A stretch of 64,000 nt of DNA from Streptomyces sp. AP-93 (GCF_022808175.1 NZ_JALGBX010000004.1:1-64000), one strand, 5' to 3'; shown: positions 25,706-36,452, counted from the stretch's first letter. Program-made: numbers and translations. Notes: generated by a model from the sequence alone, not told the origin.

Positions 25706-26832
25706 CGGGCGGCCTCTCTGTCCAGCCAGGGCAGCTCTTCGGCGGTGTACCGGTAGGCGCGGAAGACCGCGTTGGGTTCGGACGGGAACAGGCCTCGGAC
25801 CTCGGACTCCTGGTAGGGGCCGAAGTGGGGGACGACGTACTCCCAGCAGAGGTAGCCCTCGGGGGTCACCTCGAAGAGGCGGCCGGACGGGGAGTCGGTG
25901 ACGAGGGTGTTGCCTCCGGCGAGGCGCTGGGCGCTGCCCATGAACGGGGCGAAGAAGGCCTCGCGGGCGGGGTCGTGGTACTCCCAGACGACCTTGCCGG
26001 AGGAGCGCTCGATCTCGATGACGCGGGAGTAGGGGACGTCCGATCCGGGCCGGAAGACGCCGTTGTCGAACACCAGCACCCTGCCGTCGGCGAGTTCGGT
26101 GGGGGCGTGCTGCTGCGAGACGGTTCCGGGCTCGGTGCGCCAGAGGATCTCGCCGGTCGCCCGGCTGATGACGACCACGGCCGAGACGCTGCGCAGGCTG
26201 GCCAGGACGTTCCCGTCGGCGAGCGGTACGACGCTGTTGATGAGCGGCCAGTGCTCGCGGGCGTAGTCGGGGTGCAGGGCGTAGTCGGCGCGGTCGAGGT
26301 GTTCGGCCGCGCTCCACGACCAGCGTACGGAGCCGTCGGCGTCGACCTCGGTGATGGTGTCGGCCCACACCGTGCCGTCGGCCGCCTCCGAGCCGGGCAC
26401 TCCGCCGAGCACGCCCGCCGCGTCGGCACCGCGCAGCGGTTCGAGCGCGGTGTAGAGGACGCGGCCGCCGCCGAGGTGGTGGGCGCCGTGGTGCTGGAGC
26501 GGATCGCGGTGTTCGCGCAGGACGGTGCCGTCCGGGGCGGCTTCGAGCATCACGCCGCCGCGGTACTTGTGCCACATCGGGAAGAGGGCCTCCTCGCCGG
26601 GGAGCACGCCGCTGTAGGCCAGGTTCCCGTTGGCGAGGATCCGGGCGTGCCGGCCGGGGCGGTAGGGCAGCCGCCACTCGTGGACCACCTCGCCGTGGAT
26701 GTCGATCAGGTAGACCTCGCCGGTGCCGGTGAGCGGGGCGTAGAGGGTGTACCCGCCTTCCGAGGCGGTGGGGTCGAGGGCGATGAGACCGGTGCCGCGG
26801 CGGCGGCGGAAGTTCTGGTCGACCGGGGGCAT
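25702..26832 (-). CDS. Arylsulfotransferase (ASST)-like protein
   Basis: The 376-residue beta-propeller-like protein has repeats such as GEVYLIDIHGEVVHEWRLP and ADGSVRWSWSA, and an HHGAHHL stretch (about 113-119) that fits the catalytic His region of PQQ-independent aryl sulfotransferases, which move sulfate between phenols. There is no obvious signal peptide, unlike periplasmic ASST of Gram-negatives. The start is strongly supported by AGGAGG eight bases before ATG 26832. It is coupled to the permease gene and divergent from an XRE-cupin regulator. Confidence 0.75.
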   Translation of the reverse strand: MPPVDQNFRRRRGTGLIALDPTASEGGYTLYAPLTGTGEVYLIDIHGEVVHEWRLPYRPGRHARILANGNLAYSGVLPGEEALFPMWHKYRGGVMLEAAPDGTVLREHRDPLQHHGAHHLGGGRVLYTALEPLRGADAAGVLGGVPGSEAADGTVWADTITEVDADGSVRWSWSAAEHLDRADYALHPDYAREHWPLINSVVPLADGNVLASLRSVSAVVVISRATGEILWRTEPGTVSQQHAPTELADGRVLVFDNGVFRPGSDVPYSRVIEIERSSGKVVWEYHDPAREAFFAPFMGSAQRLAGGNTLVTDSPSGRLFEVTPEGYLCWEYVVPHFGPYQESEVRGLFPSEPNAVFRAYRYTAEELPWLDREAAR

Positions 26833-27058
26833 GCGGATGTCCTCCTGCGGGATGGGGCGGGGGGCGAGGCCGGGCGGGCCATGAGGTGGCGGCGGTCGTC
26901 GCCGGATCGTGAAACTTTCTTTGATGCGAGCAATCTCCTTTGAAGTTAGCCGCGCATTGTTGCGGCACTGTGAAGGGCGTGCGAAGCCCGCGGCGGGGTG
27001 CGGGAAGATGATCGTCAGAGGCGGAGAACGACGAGCGGGGTGCGGGGTGGGCGGCCAG

Positions 27059-27685
27059 GTGGAAGACGAGACGTCCGAGCGGAGGATCGGTGCGGGCATC
27101 CGCAGACGGCGCAGGGCTCTGGACCTCACCCTCGCCGAGGTGGCCGCGCGCAGCGGGCTGTCCTCGCCCTTCCTGAGCCAGATCGAGAACGACCGGGCCC
27201 GCCCCAGCATGCGTTCGCTCCAGCGGGTGGCCGACGCCCTGGACACCACGGCCGTGCAGCTGCTGGCCGCCGGGGAGACCCCGCGCCGGGTGGACATCGT
27301 GCGGGCCGACGCCGATCCCGGGCTCGCATCCGGGCCGGGTTCCGGGCCGGGTTCCGGGCCGGGTTCCGGGCCGGGTTCCGGGCCGGATCCGACGGCCCGG
27401 GTCCGTCCGCTCGTACGCGGGCAGCACCAGATGCACGCGCTGGAGTTCACCGGGGACCACGACGCCGAGCGCGCGTTCCGGCACCGCAACGACGAGTTGA
27501 TGTACGTGGCCGACGGCGCCGCCGAGGTCGAGGCCGACGGGCGGACCCACCGACTCGGCCGCGGCGACACGCTGTACCTCACCGGCGGGGTGGAGCACCG
27601 GTGGCGGGCGCTGGAGGCCGGCACGCGGGTGCTGCTCGTCGCCGTCGCCGACCACGTCGAGGCCGTCGTGGACCCCCTCGGCTGA
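27059..27685 (+). CDS. XRE-family regulator with C-terminal cupin domain
   Basis: The 208-residue regulator has a helix-turn-helix at about 8-65 (RIGAGIRRRRRALDLTLAEVAARSGLSSPFLSQIEN) and a cupin sensor at about 130-205 (HRNDELMYVADGAAEVEADGRTHRLGRGDTLYLTGGVEHRW). A Gly-Ser-Pro linker of five 12-base repeats joins them (27329-27388). Members repress metabolic or transport genes and sense a small molecule in the cupin. It is divergent from the arylsulfotransferase-permease pair, its probable target. GTG 27059 was chosen; in-frame starts at 27008 and 26909 also exist. Confidence 0.8.
   Translation: MEDETSERRIGAGIRRRRRALDLTLAEVAARSGLSSPFLSQIENDRARPSMRSLQRVADALDTTAVQLLAAGETPRRVDIVRADADPGLASGPGSGPGSGPGSGPGSGPDPTARVRPLVRGQHQMHALEFTGDHDAERAFRHRNDELMYVADGAAEVEADGRTHRLGRGDTLYLTGGVEHRWRALEAGTRVLLVAVADHVEAVVDPLG
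27329..27388 (+). repeat. 12-base tandem repeat in the regulator linker
   Basis: Five copies of TCCGGGCCGGGT (the last slightly changed) encode a GPGS repeat between the DNA-binding and cupin domains. Copy number should vary easily by slippage and change linker length by four residues a time. Confidence 0.8.
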
Positions 27686-27713
27686 CGGGTGCTCCGCGCG
27701 TGCGGGACCCCTG

Positions 27714-27976
27714 CGCGTCAACTCGTACGGGCCACCTCCGCGTCAGCCCGTGCGGGCGCCCTCCGCATCAGCTCGTACGGGCCCCTCCGCGTCAGCTCGT
27801 ACGGGCCCCTCCGCGTCAGCTCGTACGGGCCCCTGCGCATCAGCCCGTATGGCCCCCTCCGCGTCAGCCCGTGCGGGCCCCCTCTGCGTCAGCCCGTGCG
27901 GCGCTCTGCGCATCAGCCCGTGCGGCCCCCTCCGCGTCAGCCCGTGCGGGCCGCTCCGCGTCAGCCCGTGCGGGCC
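27714..27976. repeat. Eleven-unit, 24-base tandem array with palindromic cores
   Basis: Eleven contiguous units of about 24 bases, each near CGCGTCAGCCCGTGCGGGCC plus CCTC, fill the gap between the convergent XRE-cupin and AI-2E-type genes. Each has a CCCGTGCGGG-type palindrome (in some copies CTCGTACGGG). The last unit contains the stop codon of the opposite gene, so the array seems to have grown from that gene's end. Units abut without spacers. It encodes octapeptide repeats in all frames, but no start or ribosome binding site supports translation. Confidence 0.85.
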
Positions 27977-29133
27977 TTGCGCAGGGACTGGTGGACGGAC
28001 CAGGCCACCGAGACCAGGGGCACCGCCACCACCGCCCCCACGATCCCGGCGGCGATGGCTCCCGCGACCACCGACAGGGCCACCACCATCGGGTGCAGGC
28101 GCACCGCCCAGCTCATCACGAGCGGATGCAGCAGGTGCCCTTCGATCTGGCCGATGACCACGATGAGCGCGACCACCAGGGCGGCCACGAGCGGCCCCTT
28201 GGTGGCGAGGGCGACGACGGCGGCGACGCCGAGGGCCACCGGGGAGCCGATGAGCGGGACGAACGCGGCCACGAACTCCAGCAGGGCGAGCGGCACGGCC
28301 AGCGGGACGCCGAGGAGGTAGAGCGCGATGCCCACGAGGACGGCGTTGGTCGCGGCCACGAGGACGATGCCGTGGGTGTAGCCCGTGAAGGTCCGCCAGG
28401 CGGCGCGGCCGGCGTCGGCCACCCGCCCCCGTACCCCTTCGGGCAGTTGTCCGCAGAACCAGTTCCACTGCCGGTCGCCCGAGTGGATGAAGAAGATGGA
28501 GCAGAACAACCCCAGGGCCGCCACGGTGAGCACCGACACGACCCGTCCCGCCCCGCTCAGGGCCGTGCTCAGCACGGTGGATCGGTGGCTGGAGAGGTAG
28601 GTGCCGATCTTCGACTGGACGTCGCTCAGGGCGTGCGAGTCCAGGTGGAACGGCGGGCCCTGGAGCCAGCTCTGGATGCGGGCCAGCCCGACCCGGAACT
28701 CGCGCACCAGCGCGGGCCATTCCCCCGCGACGGCCTCGCCGACCAGGGCGAGGGCGCCGGACACCAGGACCAGACTGACGATCAGCGTGCAGGCCACGGC
28801 GAGCCCGCGCGGCATCACCCGGGCCAGCAGCGCGGCCGGCGGGCGCAGCATCGCCGCCGCGACCAGACCGAGGAAGAGGGCCAGCGCGATCTCGTGGAAC
28901 CGGCCCAGGACGGCGAAGACCGCGTACGCCGCCGCGCCGACGACCAGCAGCCGCCAGGCGTACCCGGCCGCCGTCCGCAGGGCCGGGGCCACCGGGGTCG
29001 CGGCGGCGGCCGCCCGTGCGGCCGGGGCCGCCGCTAGCTCAGGGGTACGGGCCCGGCCGGTCCCTCCTTCGCCGCGGGGGCGGCCGCCGGGAGGGAGCCG
29101 CCGGGCGGGCCGCGTCACGAGTCGCCTGGTCAT
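27961..29133 (-). CDS. AI-2E-family membrane transporter (UPF0118-type permease)
   Basis: The 390-residue protein has about eight membrane spans in the AI-2E layout: a pair near the N terminus, a hydrophilic stretch (about 140-190, FRVGLARIQSWLQGPPFHLDS), then GYTHGIVLVAATNAVLVGIALYLLGVPLAVPLALLEFVAAFVPLIGSPVAL and GQIEGHLLHPLVMSWAVRLHP (about 330), the family's best-conserved blocks. Some members export the signal AI-2, others move ions; the substrate here is unknown. Its stop codon lies in the first unit of the tandem array. Confidence 0.8.
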   Translation of the reverse strand: MTRRLVTRPARRLPPGGRPRGEGGTGRARTPELAAAPAARAAAAATPVAPALRTAAGYAWRLLVVGAAAYAVFAVLGRFHEIALALFLGLVAAAMLRPPAALLARVMPRGLAVACTLIVSLVLVSGALALVGEAVAGEWPALVREFRVGLARIQSWLQGPPFHLDSHALSDVQSKIGTYLSSHRSTVLSTALSGAGRVVSVLTVAALGLFCSIFFIHSGDRQWNWFCGQLPEGVRGRVADAGRAAWRTFTGYTHGIVLVAATNAVLVGIALYLLGVPLAVPLALLEFVAAFVPLIGSPVALGVAAVVALATKGPLVAALVVALIVVIGQIEGHLLHPLVMSWAVRLHPMVVALSVVAGAIAAGIVGAVVAVPLVSVAWSVHQSLRKARTG

Positions 29134-29404
29134 GTGCGGCCGCACCTCCGGGGTGTGTTGGTCCCCTCGGGCTATCACCCCGGCGGCGGCCGCCCCGTGT
29201 GCCGCGCAGCGCGTTCGCCCGAAGGCCTCATCCGCGCTGGGCCGAAGGAGCAGGCACGGGCGTTGCCCCTCCATCGGGGAGTTCGCTGGTCACAGGGGGT
29301 TTCCCGGTCCGGTCCGCGGACGGGCGACGGGAAACCCGTCGACCCCGGTGCCCGCCGGGGACAGGCTCGAAGTGTCAGCACGGAGCAAGACCCGAGGGGA
29401 CACC

Positions 29405-29785
29405 ATGCGCAAGATGATCCGCGGCGCCGCCGCGTTCGCCACCGCCGCGGCCGCCGTCGTCGCACTGAGCGGAGCCGCCGGAGCCGCCGGAGCGGCCGGC
29501 GCCCAGCCGGCCGACACGTGGGCCGGATGTCCGGACGGGGCGGTCTGCATCTACCCGCAGAACCAGAACCCCGCCGTCAGTCCGAGCCACGTCTTCTACA
29601 GCTACGGGGCCCACAACCTGACCAACCAGTACGGCAACCACTGGGTCCTCAACAACCAGTACGGCGGCGCCACCGCACGCCTGTGCCGCGGTTCCAACGG
29701 GGTCAACTGCGGCAACCCCATCGCCCAGGGCACCGGCGTCTACGCCGACCTCGGGCCGATCAACTCGATCACCCTCAACCGCTAG
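29405..29785 (+). CDS. Secreted small protein, peptidase-inhibitor I36-like
   Basis: The 126-residue protein has a signal peptide (MRKMIRGAAAFATAAAAVVALSGAAGA, cleavage about 33) and a mature domain with WAGCPDGAVCIYPQNQNP (two Cys) and LCRGSNGVNCGNP (two Cys), the arrangement of family I36 inhibitors such as SMI and of beta/gamma-crystallin-like proteins. GAGGGGA lies before the ATG. It would inhibit extracellular metallopeptidases if the family function holds. A strong hairpin follows. Confidence 0.7.
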   Translation: MRKMIRGAAAFATAAAAVVALSGAAGAAGAAGAQPADTWAGCPDGAVCIYPQNQNPAVSPSHVFYSYGAHNLTNQYGNHWVLNNQYGGATARLCRGSNGVNCGNPIAQGTGVYADLGPINSITLNR

Positions 29786-29825
29786 CGGTTCACGGGCCGG
29801 TACGCCCGTTCGCCACCCGCAAAGA

Positions 29826-29862
29826 CGTTCCGGAGTCCGGCCCGCGGCCGGGCTCCGGAACG
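29826..29862 (+). terminator. Hairpin terminator
   Basis: CGTTCCGGAG (29826-29835) and CTCCGGAACG (29853-29862) make a perfect ten-base stem with further inner pairing, 40 bases past the stop of the secreted inhibitor-like gene. Confidence 0.65.
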
Positions 29863-29959
29863 CCGCCGTTTCACGCCACACCGCACGAATGGCCGGTCGG
29901 CCCTCCGACCCCCGCGCTAGCCTGGGCACCTGCCTCTCACAACCTGGGCGCACATTGCC

Positions 29960-32900
29960 ATGGGGGACGTCTTGGGGGATCCGGACCGCGCGAGCGGGAC
30001 CGCGGCGGCCTTTCCCGCCCAATTGCGAAGGCTGCGCGTGCAGCGCGGCCTGTCGCTGGGCGACCTGGCCCGCCGGACGCACTACAGCAAGGGCTATCTC
30101 AGCAAGATCGAGACCGGTGCGAAGCCGGTCACCCTCGATGTCGCCCGCAGCTGCGACCGGGCCCTCGGGGCCGAGGGCGAACTGCTGCGGCTGGTACCGG
30201 AGAACGAGGGGTCAGGGCCGCCCCCGGCCGGATCCCGCGCCGGGCCGGCCGGCCGGCCCGGTCCTCCTGACACTTCCGGTCCTCCCGGTCCTCCCGGTCC
30301 TCCTGGCTCTCCCGGTGCTCCCGCCGCTCCCGGCCCGCCCCGCCAGCGTGCCCCGCAGTCGGACGGCGCCTGCCCCTACCGCGGTCTGTCGGCCTTCACC
30401 CCCCAGGACGCCCAGTGGTTCTTCGGCCGCGAGCGTGCCACGGCCCTCCTCGTCGAGCGGGTCCACGACCGGCTCGGGCACGGCCCGTTGCTCCTCGTCG
30501 CCCGCTCGGGCGCGGGCAAGTCCTCCCTGCTCAGCGCGGGGCTGGTACCGGCGCTGCGGCGCGGTCGCTTCCCGGTGGCGGGGGCCGACGGCTGGCCGGT
30601 CGTCAGGTTCACCCCCACCGCGCATCCGCTACGGGAACTGCTCGAAGCCACCGTCAAGGCGGTGGGCGGCGATCTCGACGTCACCCCGGGGCAGTTGAGC
30701 GCCCACCCGGAACTGCTGCTCGAATCCGTCCACCGGCTGACGCACGGCGCCGGCTCCCTCCCCGGTCCGGACGGGCAGCAGCTCCCGACCGTGCGGCCGG
30801 TGTTGCTGGTCGACCAGTTCGAGGAGCTGTTCACCCTCTGCTCCGACGAGGAGGAGCGCCGCTCCTTCGTACGGGTGCTCCTTGCCCTGTCCGCTTCCCC
30901 GGCCTCTCCCACCCACGCCGAGGCCGACGCCGACGCCGGTGCCGGTTCCCGTGCCGGTGCCGGTGCCGGGTACGAACCCGCCGTCGTCGTGCTCGGTGTG
31001 CGGGCGGACTTCTCCGGTGAGTGCCTGGACCTGCCGGAGCTGGCCGCCGTGTTCAGCGACGGGCTGTTCGTCCTGCCCCCGATGTCCGTGGCGGAGCTGC
31101 GGGAGTCGATCACGCGCCCGGCGGAGCTCGCGGGGCTCGTACTGGAGCCGGGGCTGGTCCCGCTGCTGCTGCGGGACGCGGGCGTACGGGACCCCGGTGC
31201 GGGTGACCCCGCGGCACGCACCGGCGGCGGTACGGAAGCCTGGCCCGGGGAGGCTCCCTCCAGCGCCCTGCCCCTGATGTCCCACGCGCTGATGGCCACC
31301 TGGCAGCGGCGCGAGGGATCCACGCTCACCGTCGCGGGATACGAGTACGCCGGCGGCATCCAGGGCGCCGTCGCGCGCAGCGCCGAGCAGGTGTTCGCCC
31401 ACCTGTACCCGGCCGAGCAGCGGATGGTCCTGCGGCTCCTCGTCCGGCTGGTGCACATCGCCGACGGAACGGGGCCGACCCGGCGCCGGATGAGCCGCAC
31501 CGCCCTGCTGGAGGGGCAGGCCGACACAGCACGGGCCGCCGCCGCCCTCGACGCCTTCGTCCGGGCCCGGCTGATCAGCGCGGACAGCGAGAGCGTGGAG
31601 ATCACCCACGAGGCCCTGCTGCACGCCTGGCCCCGGCTGCGCGGCTGGATCCACGCCGACCGGGCCGGACTGCTGGTCCACCAGCAACTGGCCCAGGCCG
31701 CCGACGAATGGGCGCGCGAAGCCCACGACCCTTCCGTGCTGTACCGCGGCAGCCGCCTCGCCACCGCCCGCGCCTGGGCCGACGAGCTGGACGGCCGCAG
31801 CCGGCTGGGCACCCGGGAGGCGGCCTTCCTCGACGCGAGCCGGGCCGCGGAGGAGGCCCGCCGCCGTCAGGAGCGGCTCCGGGTCCGGCTGCACCAGCGG
31901 ATGCTGGCCACGCTCGTCGTCCTGCTCCTGCTGGCGCTGACCGCCGGCGGGGTGGCCTACCAGCAGCGCGCGGGGGCGCTCGGCCAGGAGCGGACCGCCC
32001 GGTCCCAGGCGCTGGCCGCCCGGTCCCTGTCGCTGGCGGCCGGACAGCCCGAGGCCTCCATGCTGCTCGCCGAGGAGGCCTACCGGGCCGAAGCGACGCC
32101 CGAGGCGCGCGGCGCCCTGCTCAGCACCCAGTCGCAGCCCTTCCTGGCGCGGCTCGGCGGGCACGGCGGGCCGGTCAACGCGGTGGCCTTCGCACCGGAC
32201 GGCCGGCTCCTGGCGACCGCCGGCTCCGACGGGAAGGTGCTGCTGCGGCGGGTGGCCGACCGGAGCACGGTCGCCGCCTTCACCGCGCCCGGCCGGGTGC
32301 GCACGGTCGCCTTCAGCCCCGACGGGCGGACCCTGGCGGCCGGTTCCACCGACGGCCCGGTCCGGCTCTGGTCCGTCGGCGCGGGCGGCCGCCCCGTGTC
32401 CGTGCTGCCCGCCAGTACGGCGGGCGCCCGGGCGGTGGCCTTCGCCCCCGACGGGCGCACCCTCGCCATCGCCACCGCCGAGGGGACCATCCAGTTGCGG
32501 GACCCGGCCGGGGAACACGGCGAGCGCGCCGTCCTGACCGGGCACACCGCACGGGTCAACACCCTGGCCTACGCCCCGGACGGCCGGAGCCTCGTATCGG
32601 CCGGCGCCGACGGGACCGTACGGCTGTGGGACACGCGGCGGGCGGAGCCGGCCGCCGTCCTGGAGGGGCACACCGGGGAAGTGCTGGGCGCGGCCTTCGC
32701 CCCGGACGGCCGTACGGTCGCCACCGGCGGGGTCGACCGTACGGTGCGATTGTGGGACGTCGGCGGGCGGCGCGCGGCCGCGACGCTGGCCGGGCACAGC
32801 GACGACGTCAACTCCGTGGCCTACACGCCGGACGGGACCACCGTCATCAGCGGGGGCGGCGACGGCACCACCCGGCTGTGGGACGTCCGGGGCGCCCGGC

Positions 32901-33997
32901 TCACGGCGACGCTCGCCGGGCACACCGACTACGTGCTCGCCGTCTCCGTGGATCCGGCGGGATCGGTGCTCGCCACCGCCGCGTTCGACCAGTCCGTCGT
33001 GCTCTGGGACCTGCGGGGGCCGGTGCTGACGGCGCGCCCGTTCACCGAGGTGTGGCACTCCGCGTACAGCCCCGACGGGAAGCTGCTGGCCACGGCCGAC
33101 GCCGATCACACGGTGCTGGTGTGGGACGTGGCCGGACGGCGGGTTCAGGCCACTTTCGCGGGGCACGCCGAGACGGTGTTCTCGGTGGCCTTCGCCCCCG
33201 ACGGCCGCACCCTCGCCTCGGCCGGAGCCGACGGCACCGTACGCCTCTGGGACACCGCCGGGCGCGCTCCCCTCGCCACCCTCACCGGGCACACCGGGAC
33301 CGTGTTCTCGGTGGCCTTCGCCCCCGACGGCCGCACCCTCGCCTCGGCCGGGGCCGACGGCTCCGTGCGGCTGTGGGACACCGCCACGCGCAGTCCGCTC
33401 GCCATCCTCACCGGGCACACCGACTTCGCGAACGACGTGGTCTTCAGCCCCGACGGGCGGACCCTGGCCAGCGCCGGGGACGATCTGACCGTACGGCTGT
33501 GGGACGTGGCAGGGCGCCGCCCGCTCGCCGCGCTCAGCGGGCACGCGGGAGCGGTACGGGCCGTCGCGTTCGGCGCGGACGGGCGGACCCTGGCGAGCAG
33601 CGGCAACGACGGCACCGTACGGCTGTGGGACGCGGAGCAGCGGCGCGTCACCGCGGTGCTGACCGGGCACACCGGATCGGCGCGGGGCATCGCCTTCTCC
33701 CCCGACGGGCGGACCCTGGCGAGCAGCGGCAACGACCGTACGGTGCGGCTGTGGGACGTGCCCGGACACCGGCTCCGGGCCGCGCTGTCGGGCCACACGA
33801 ACGCGGTGTGGGGGGTCGTCTTCTCCCCCGACGGGCGGACCCTGGCCAGCAGCAGCAACGACGGCACCGTACGGCTGTGGAACCCGGATCCCGGCGCCCG
33901 GCTGGCGGACATCTGCCGGACGGTGGGCCGCCTCGGACCGCGCGAGCGGCAGGCGCTGGTGCCCGGCCTGCCGCCGCGGGCTCCGCGGCGCTGCTGA
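29960..33997 (+). CDS. XRE-STAND NTPase-WD40 protein, membrane-spanning
   Basis: The 1345-residue protein joins an XRE helix-turn-helix (about 20-75), a collagen-like Gly-Pro linker (about 85-135), a STAND-type NTPase starting CPYRGLSAF with Walker A ARSGAGKSSLL (about 182-192) and Walker B VLLVDQFEELF (about 281-291), and one membrane span (LATLVVLLLLALTAGGVAYQQ, about 650-670). Fourteen WD40 repeats run from about 733 to the end, enough for two seven-bladed propellers. STAND proteins are ligand-controlled ATP switches; the propeller would be outside if the span is real. Neighbouring repeats are nearly identical in DNA, showing recent homogenisation. The target is unknown. Confidence 0.85.
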   Translation: MGDVLGDPDRASGTAAAFPAQLRRLRVQRGLSLGDLARRTHYSKGYLSKIETGAKPVTLDVARSCDRALGAEGELLRLVPENEGSGPPPAGSRAGPAGRPGPPDTSGPPGPPGPPGSPGAPAAPGPPRQRAPQSDGACPYRGLSAFTPQDAQWFFGRERATALLVERVHDRLGHGPLLLVARSGAGKSSLLSAGLVPALRRGRFPVAGADGWPVVRFTPTAHPLRELLEATVKAVGGDLDVTPGQLSAHPELLLESVHRLTHGAGSLPGPDGQQLPTVRPVLLVDQFEELFTLCSDEEERRSFVRVLLALSASPASPTHAEADADAGAGSRAGAGAGYEPAVVVLGVRADFSGECLDLPELAAVFSDGLFVLPPMSVAELRESITRPAELAGLVLEPGLVPLLLRDAGVRDPGAGDPAARTGGGTEAWPGEAPSSALPLMSHALMATWQRREGSTLTVAGYEYAGGIQGAVARSAEQVFAHLYPAEQRMVLRLLVRLVHIADGTGPTRRRMSRTALLEGQADTARAAAALDAFVRARLISADSESVEITHEALLHAWPRLRGWIHADRAGLLVHQQLAQAADEWAREAHDPSVLYRGSRLATARAWADELDGRSRLGTREAAFLDASRAAEEARRRQERLRVRLHQRMLATLVVLLLLALTAGGVAYQQRAGALGQERTARSQALAARSLSLAAGQPEASMLLAEEAYRAEATPEARGALLSTQSQPFLARLGGHGGPVNAVAFAPDGRLLATAGSDGKVLLRRVADRSTVAAFTAPGRVRTVAFSPDGRTLAAGSTDGPVRLWSVGAGGRPVSVLPASTAGARAVAFAPDGRTLAIATAEGTIQLRDPAGEHGERAVLTGHTARVNTLAYAPDGRSLVSAGADGTVRLWDTRRAEPAAVLEGHTGEVLGAAFAPDGRTVATGGVDRTVRLWDVGGRRAAATLAGHSDDVNSVAYTPDGTTVISGGGDGTTRLWDVRGARLTATLAGHTDYVLAVSVDPAGSVLATAAFDQSVVLWDLRGPVLTARPFTEVWHSAYSPDGKLLATADADHTVLVWDVAGRRVQATFAGHAETVFSVAFAPDGRTLASAGADGTVRLWDTAGRAPLATLTGHTGTVFSVAFAPDGRTLASAGADGSVRLWDTATRSPLAILTGHTDFANDVVFSPDGRTLASAGDDLTVRLWDVAGRRPLAALSGHAGAVRAVAFGADGRTLASSGNDGTVRLWDAEQRRVTAVLTGHTGSARGIAFSPDGRTLASSGNDRTVRLWDVPGHRLRAALSGHTNAVWGVVFSPDGRTLASSSNDGTVRLWNPDPGARLADICRTVGRLGPRERQALVPGLPPRAPRRC

Positions 33998-34178
33998 GCC
34001 GTTCCGGGGTTTCCTCGGGGGTTTCCCGTTGCCCGTTCGGGTGGTGCCGCGCCCGGTCCTCGACGGGACGCGGCGGCGGCCGACAGGCTGGTCGCGGGTG
34101 CGGCGCCGACGGCCAAGTGCCGGGCGGACGGCCGCGCTTCACACCACCACCGCGCCCAGTGAATCGAGGTCTCCCATC

Positions 34179-35051
34179 GTGTCTCCCCTCGTGTCTCCCC
34201 TCGTGCTGCGCCGAACAGGTCTCATCGGAACGCTCCTCGCGCTCCTGGCCGTACTCCTCTGCACCCCCGCCGGCCCGGCGGCCGCCGACGGCGGTTGCCG
34301 GGTCCTGGCCCCCGGGGCCTCGGCGGCGGCCGAGCGCGCCGTCGCCGCCGCCTGCGAACAGGTGGGAAAGGGGGTCTGGTACACCTGGGGCGGTGGTCAC
34401 GGCCCGGGGCCCGGTGCCACGTACGGGCAGGTGGACCCCACCGATCCGGCGAGCGAGCACGATCCCGAACGGCTCGGCTTCGACTGCTCGGGGTTCGTCC
34501 GCTACGCCTACGCGCAGGCAGCCGGCTCGGACCTGCTGGACGGGGTGGCCAGTGCGCAGTACTACACGCACCGCGCGGCCGGCCGCTTCACGGCCGCCCA
34601 GGGGCTCGCGCCGCTGCTCCCCGGCGACCTGCTGGTGTGGGGCACCTCCCGCGACCTGCACCACATCGCCCTCTACCTCGGGGCGGGCAAGATGGCGGAG
34701 GCCCGGCAGTCGGGCACCAAACTGATGGTCAGCGAGGTCACCGACGCACGGCTGTCGAACGGCTACTACGGGGCGGTCCGCGTGGACACCGGCCCGGTCA
34801 CCGGACACGTGTTCCAGACCTGGGGCTCGGGCGTCTGGACGAAGGACCGTCCCTCCACGGCGGCCGCGCGCGTCTACGCCTTCCCCGGGCCGACGACCAT
34901 CCGCGTCGAATGCCAGAAGCACGCGGAGTCGGTGACCTCGGACGGCTACACCAATGACGTCTGGTCGTATCTTCCGGACTATCAGGCGTGGATGACGAAC
35001 ATTTACGTCCGCGGGGCGGCTTGGCTGGAAAACGTGCCTACCTGTCGTTGA
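34179..35051 (+). CDS. Secreted NlpC/P60-family cell-wall hydrolase
   Basis: The 290-residue protein has a signal peptide (VLRRTGLIGTLLALLAVLLCTPAGPAAA, cleavage about 35) and an NlpC/P60 core: WYTWGGGH, catalytic FDCSGFVRYAY (Cys at about 104), and LHHIALYLG (His at about 161). It would cut peptide cross-links in peptidoglycan. The tail (about 200-290) has no named domain but two Cys. The start is a GTG at 34179; a GTGTCTCCCCTC repeat of 12 bases is tandemly duplicated there, giving two possible in-frame starts. Confidence 0.8.
   Translation: MSPLVSPLVLRRTGLIGTLLALLAVLLCTPAGPAAADGGCRVLAPGASAAAERAVAAACEQVGKGVWYTWGGGHGPGPGATYGQVDPTDPASEHDPERLGFDCSGFVRYAYAQAAGSDLLDGVASAQYYTHRAAGRFTAAQGLAPLLPGDLLVWGTSRDLHHIALYLGAGKMAEARQSGTKLMVSEVTDARLSNGYYGAVRVDTGPVTGHVFQTWGSGVWTKDRPSTAAARVYAFPGPTTIRVECQKHAESVTSDGYTNDVWSYLPDYQAWMTNIYVRGAAWLENVPTCR

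Positions 35052-36452
<1,401 letters not shown>

Noticed and set aside
27714..27976. CRISPR-like look of the 24-base array
   Set aside because: Units abut directly with no unique spacers, and no Cas genes occur in the window.
27743..28157. Octapeptide-repeat frames through the array (PSASARTG type)
   Set aside because: A repeat unit divisible by three keeps every frame open automatically; there is no ribosome binding site or non-repeat coding sequence.
30629..33796. A 1055-residue open frame on the minus strand
   Set aside because: It is antisense to the WD40 protein, its translation is low-complexity Gly/Arg/Pro sequence mirroring the WD40 repeat, and it has no start context or domain.
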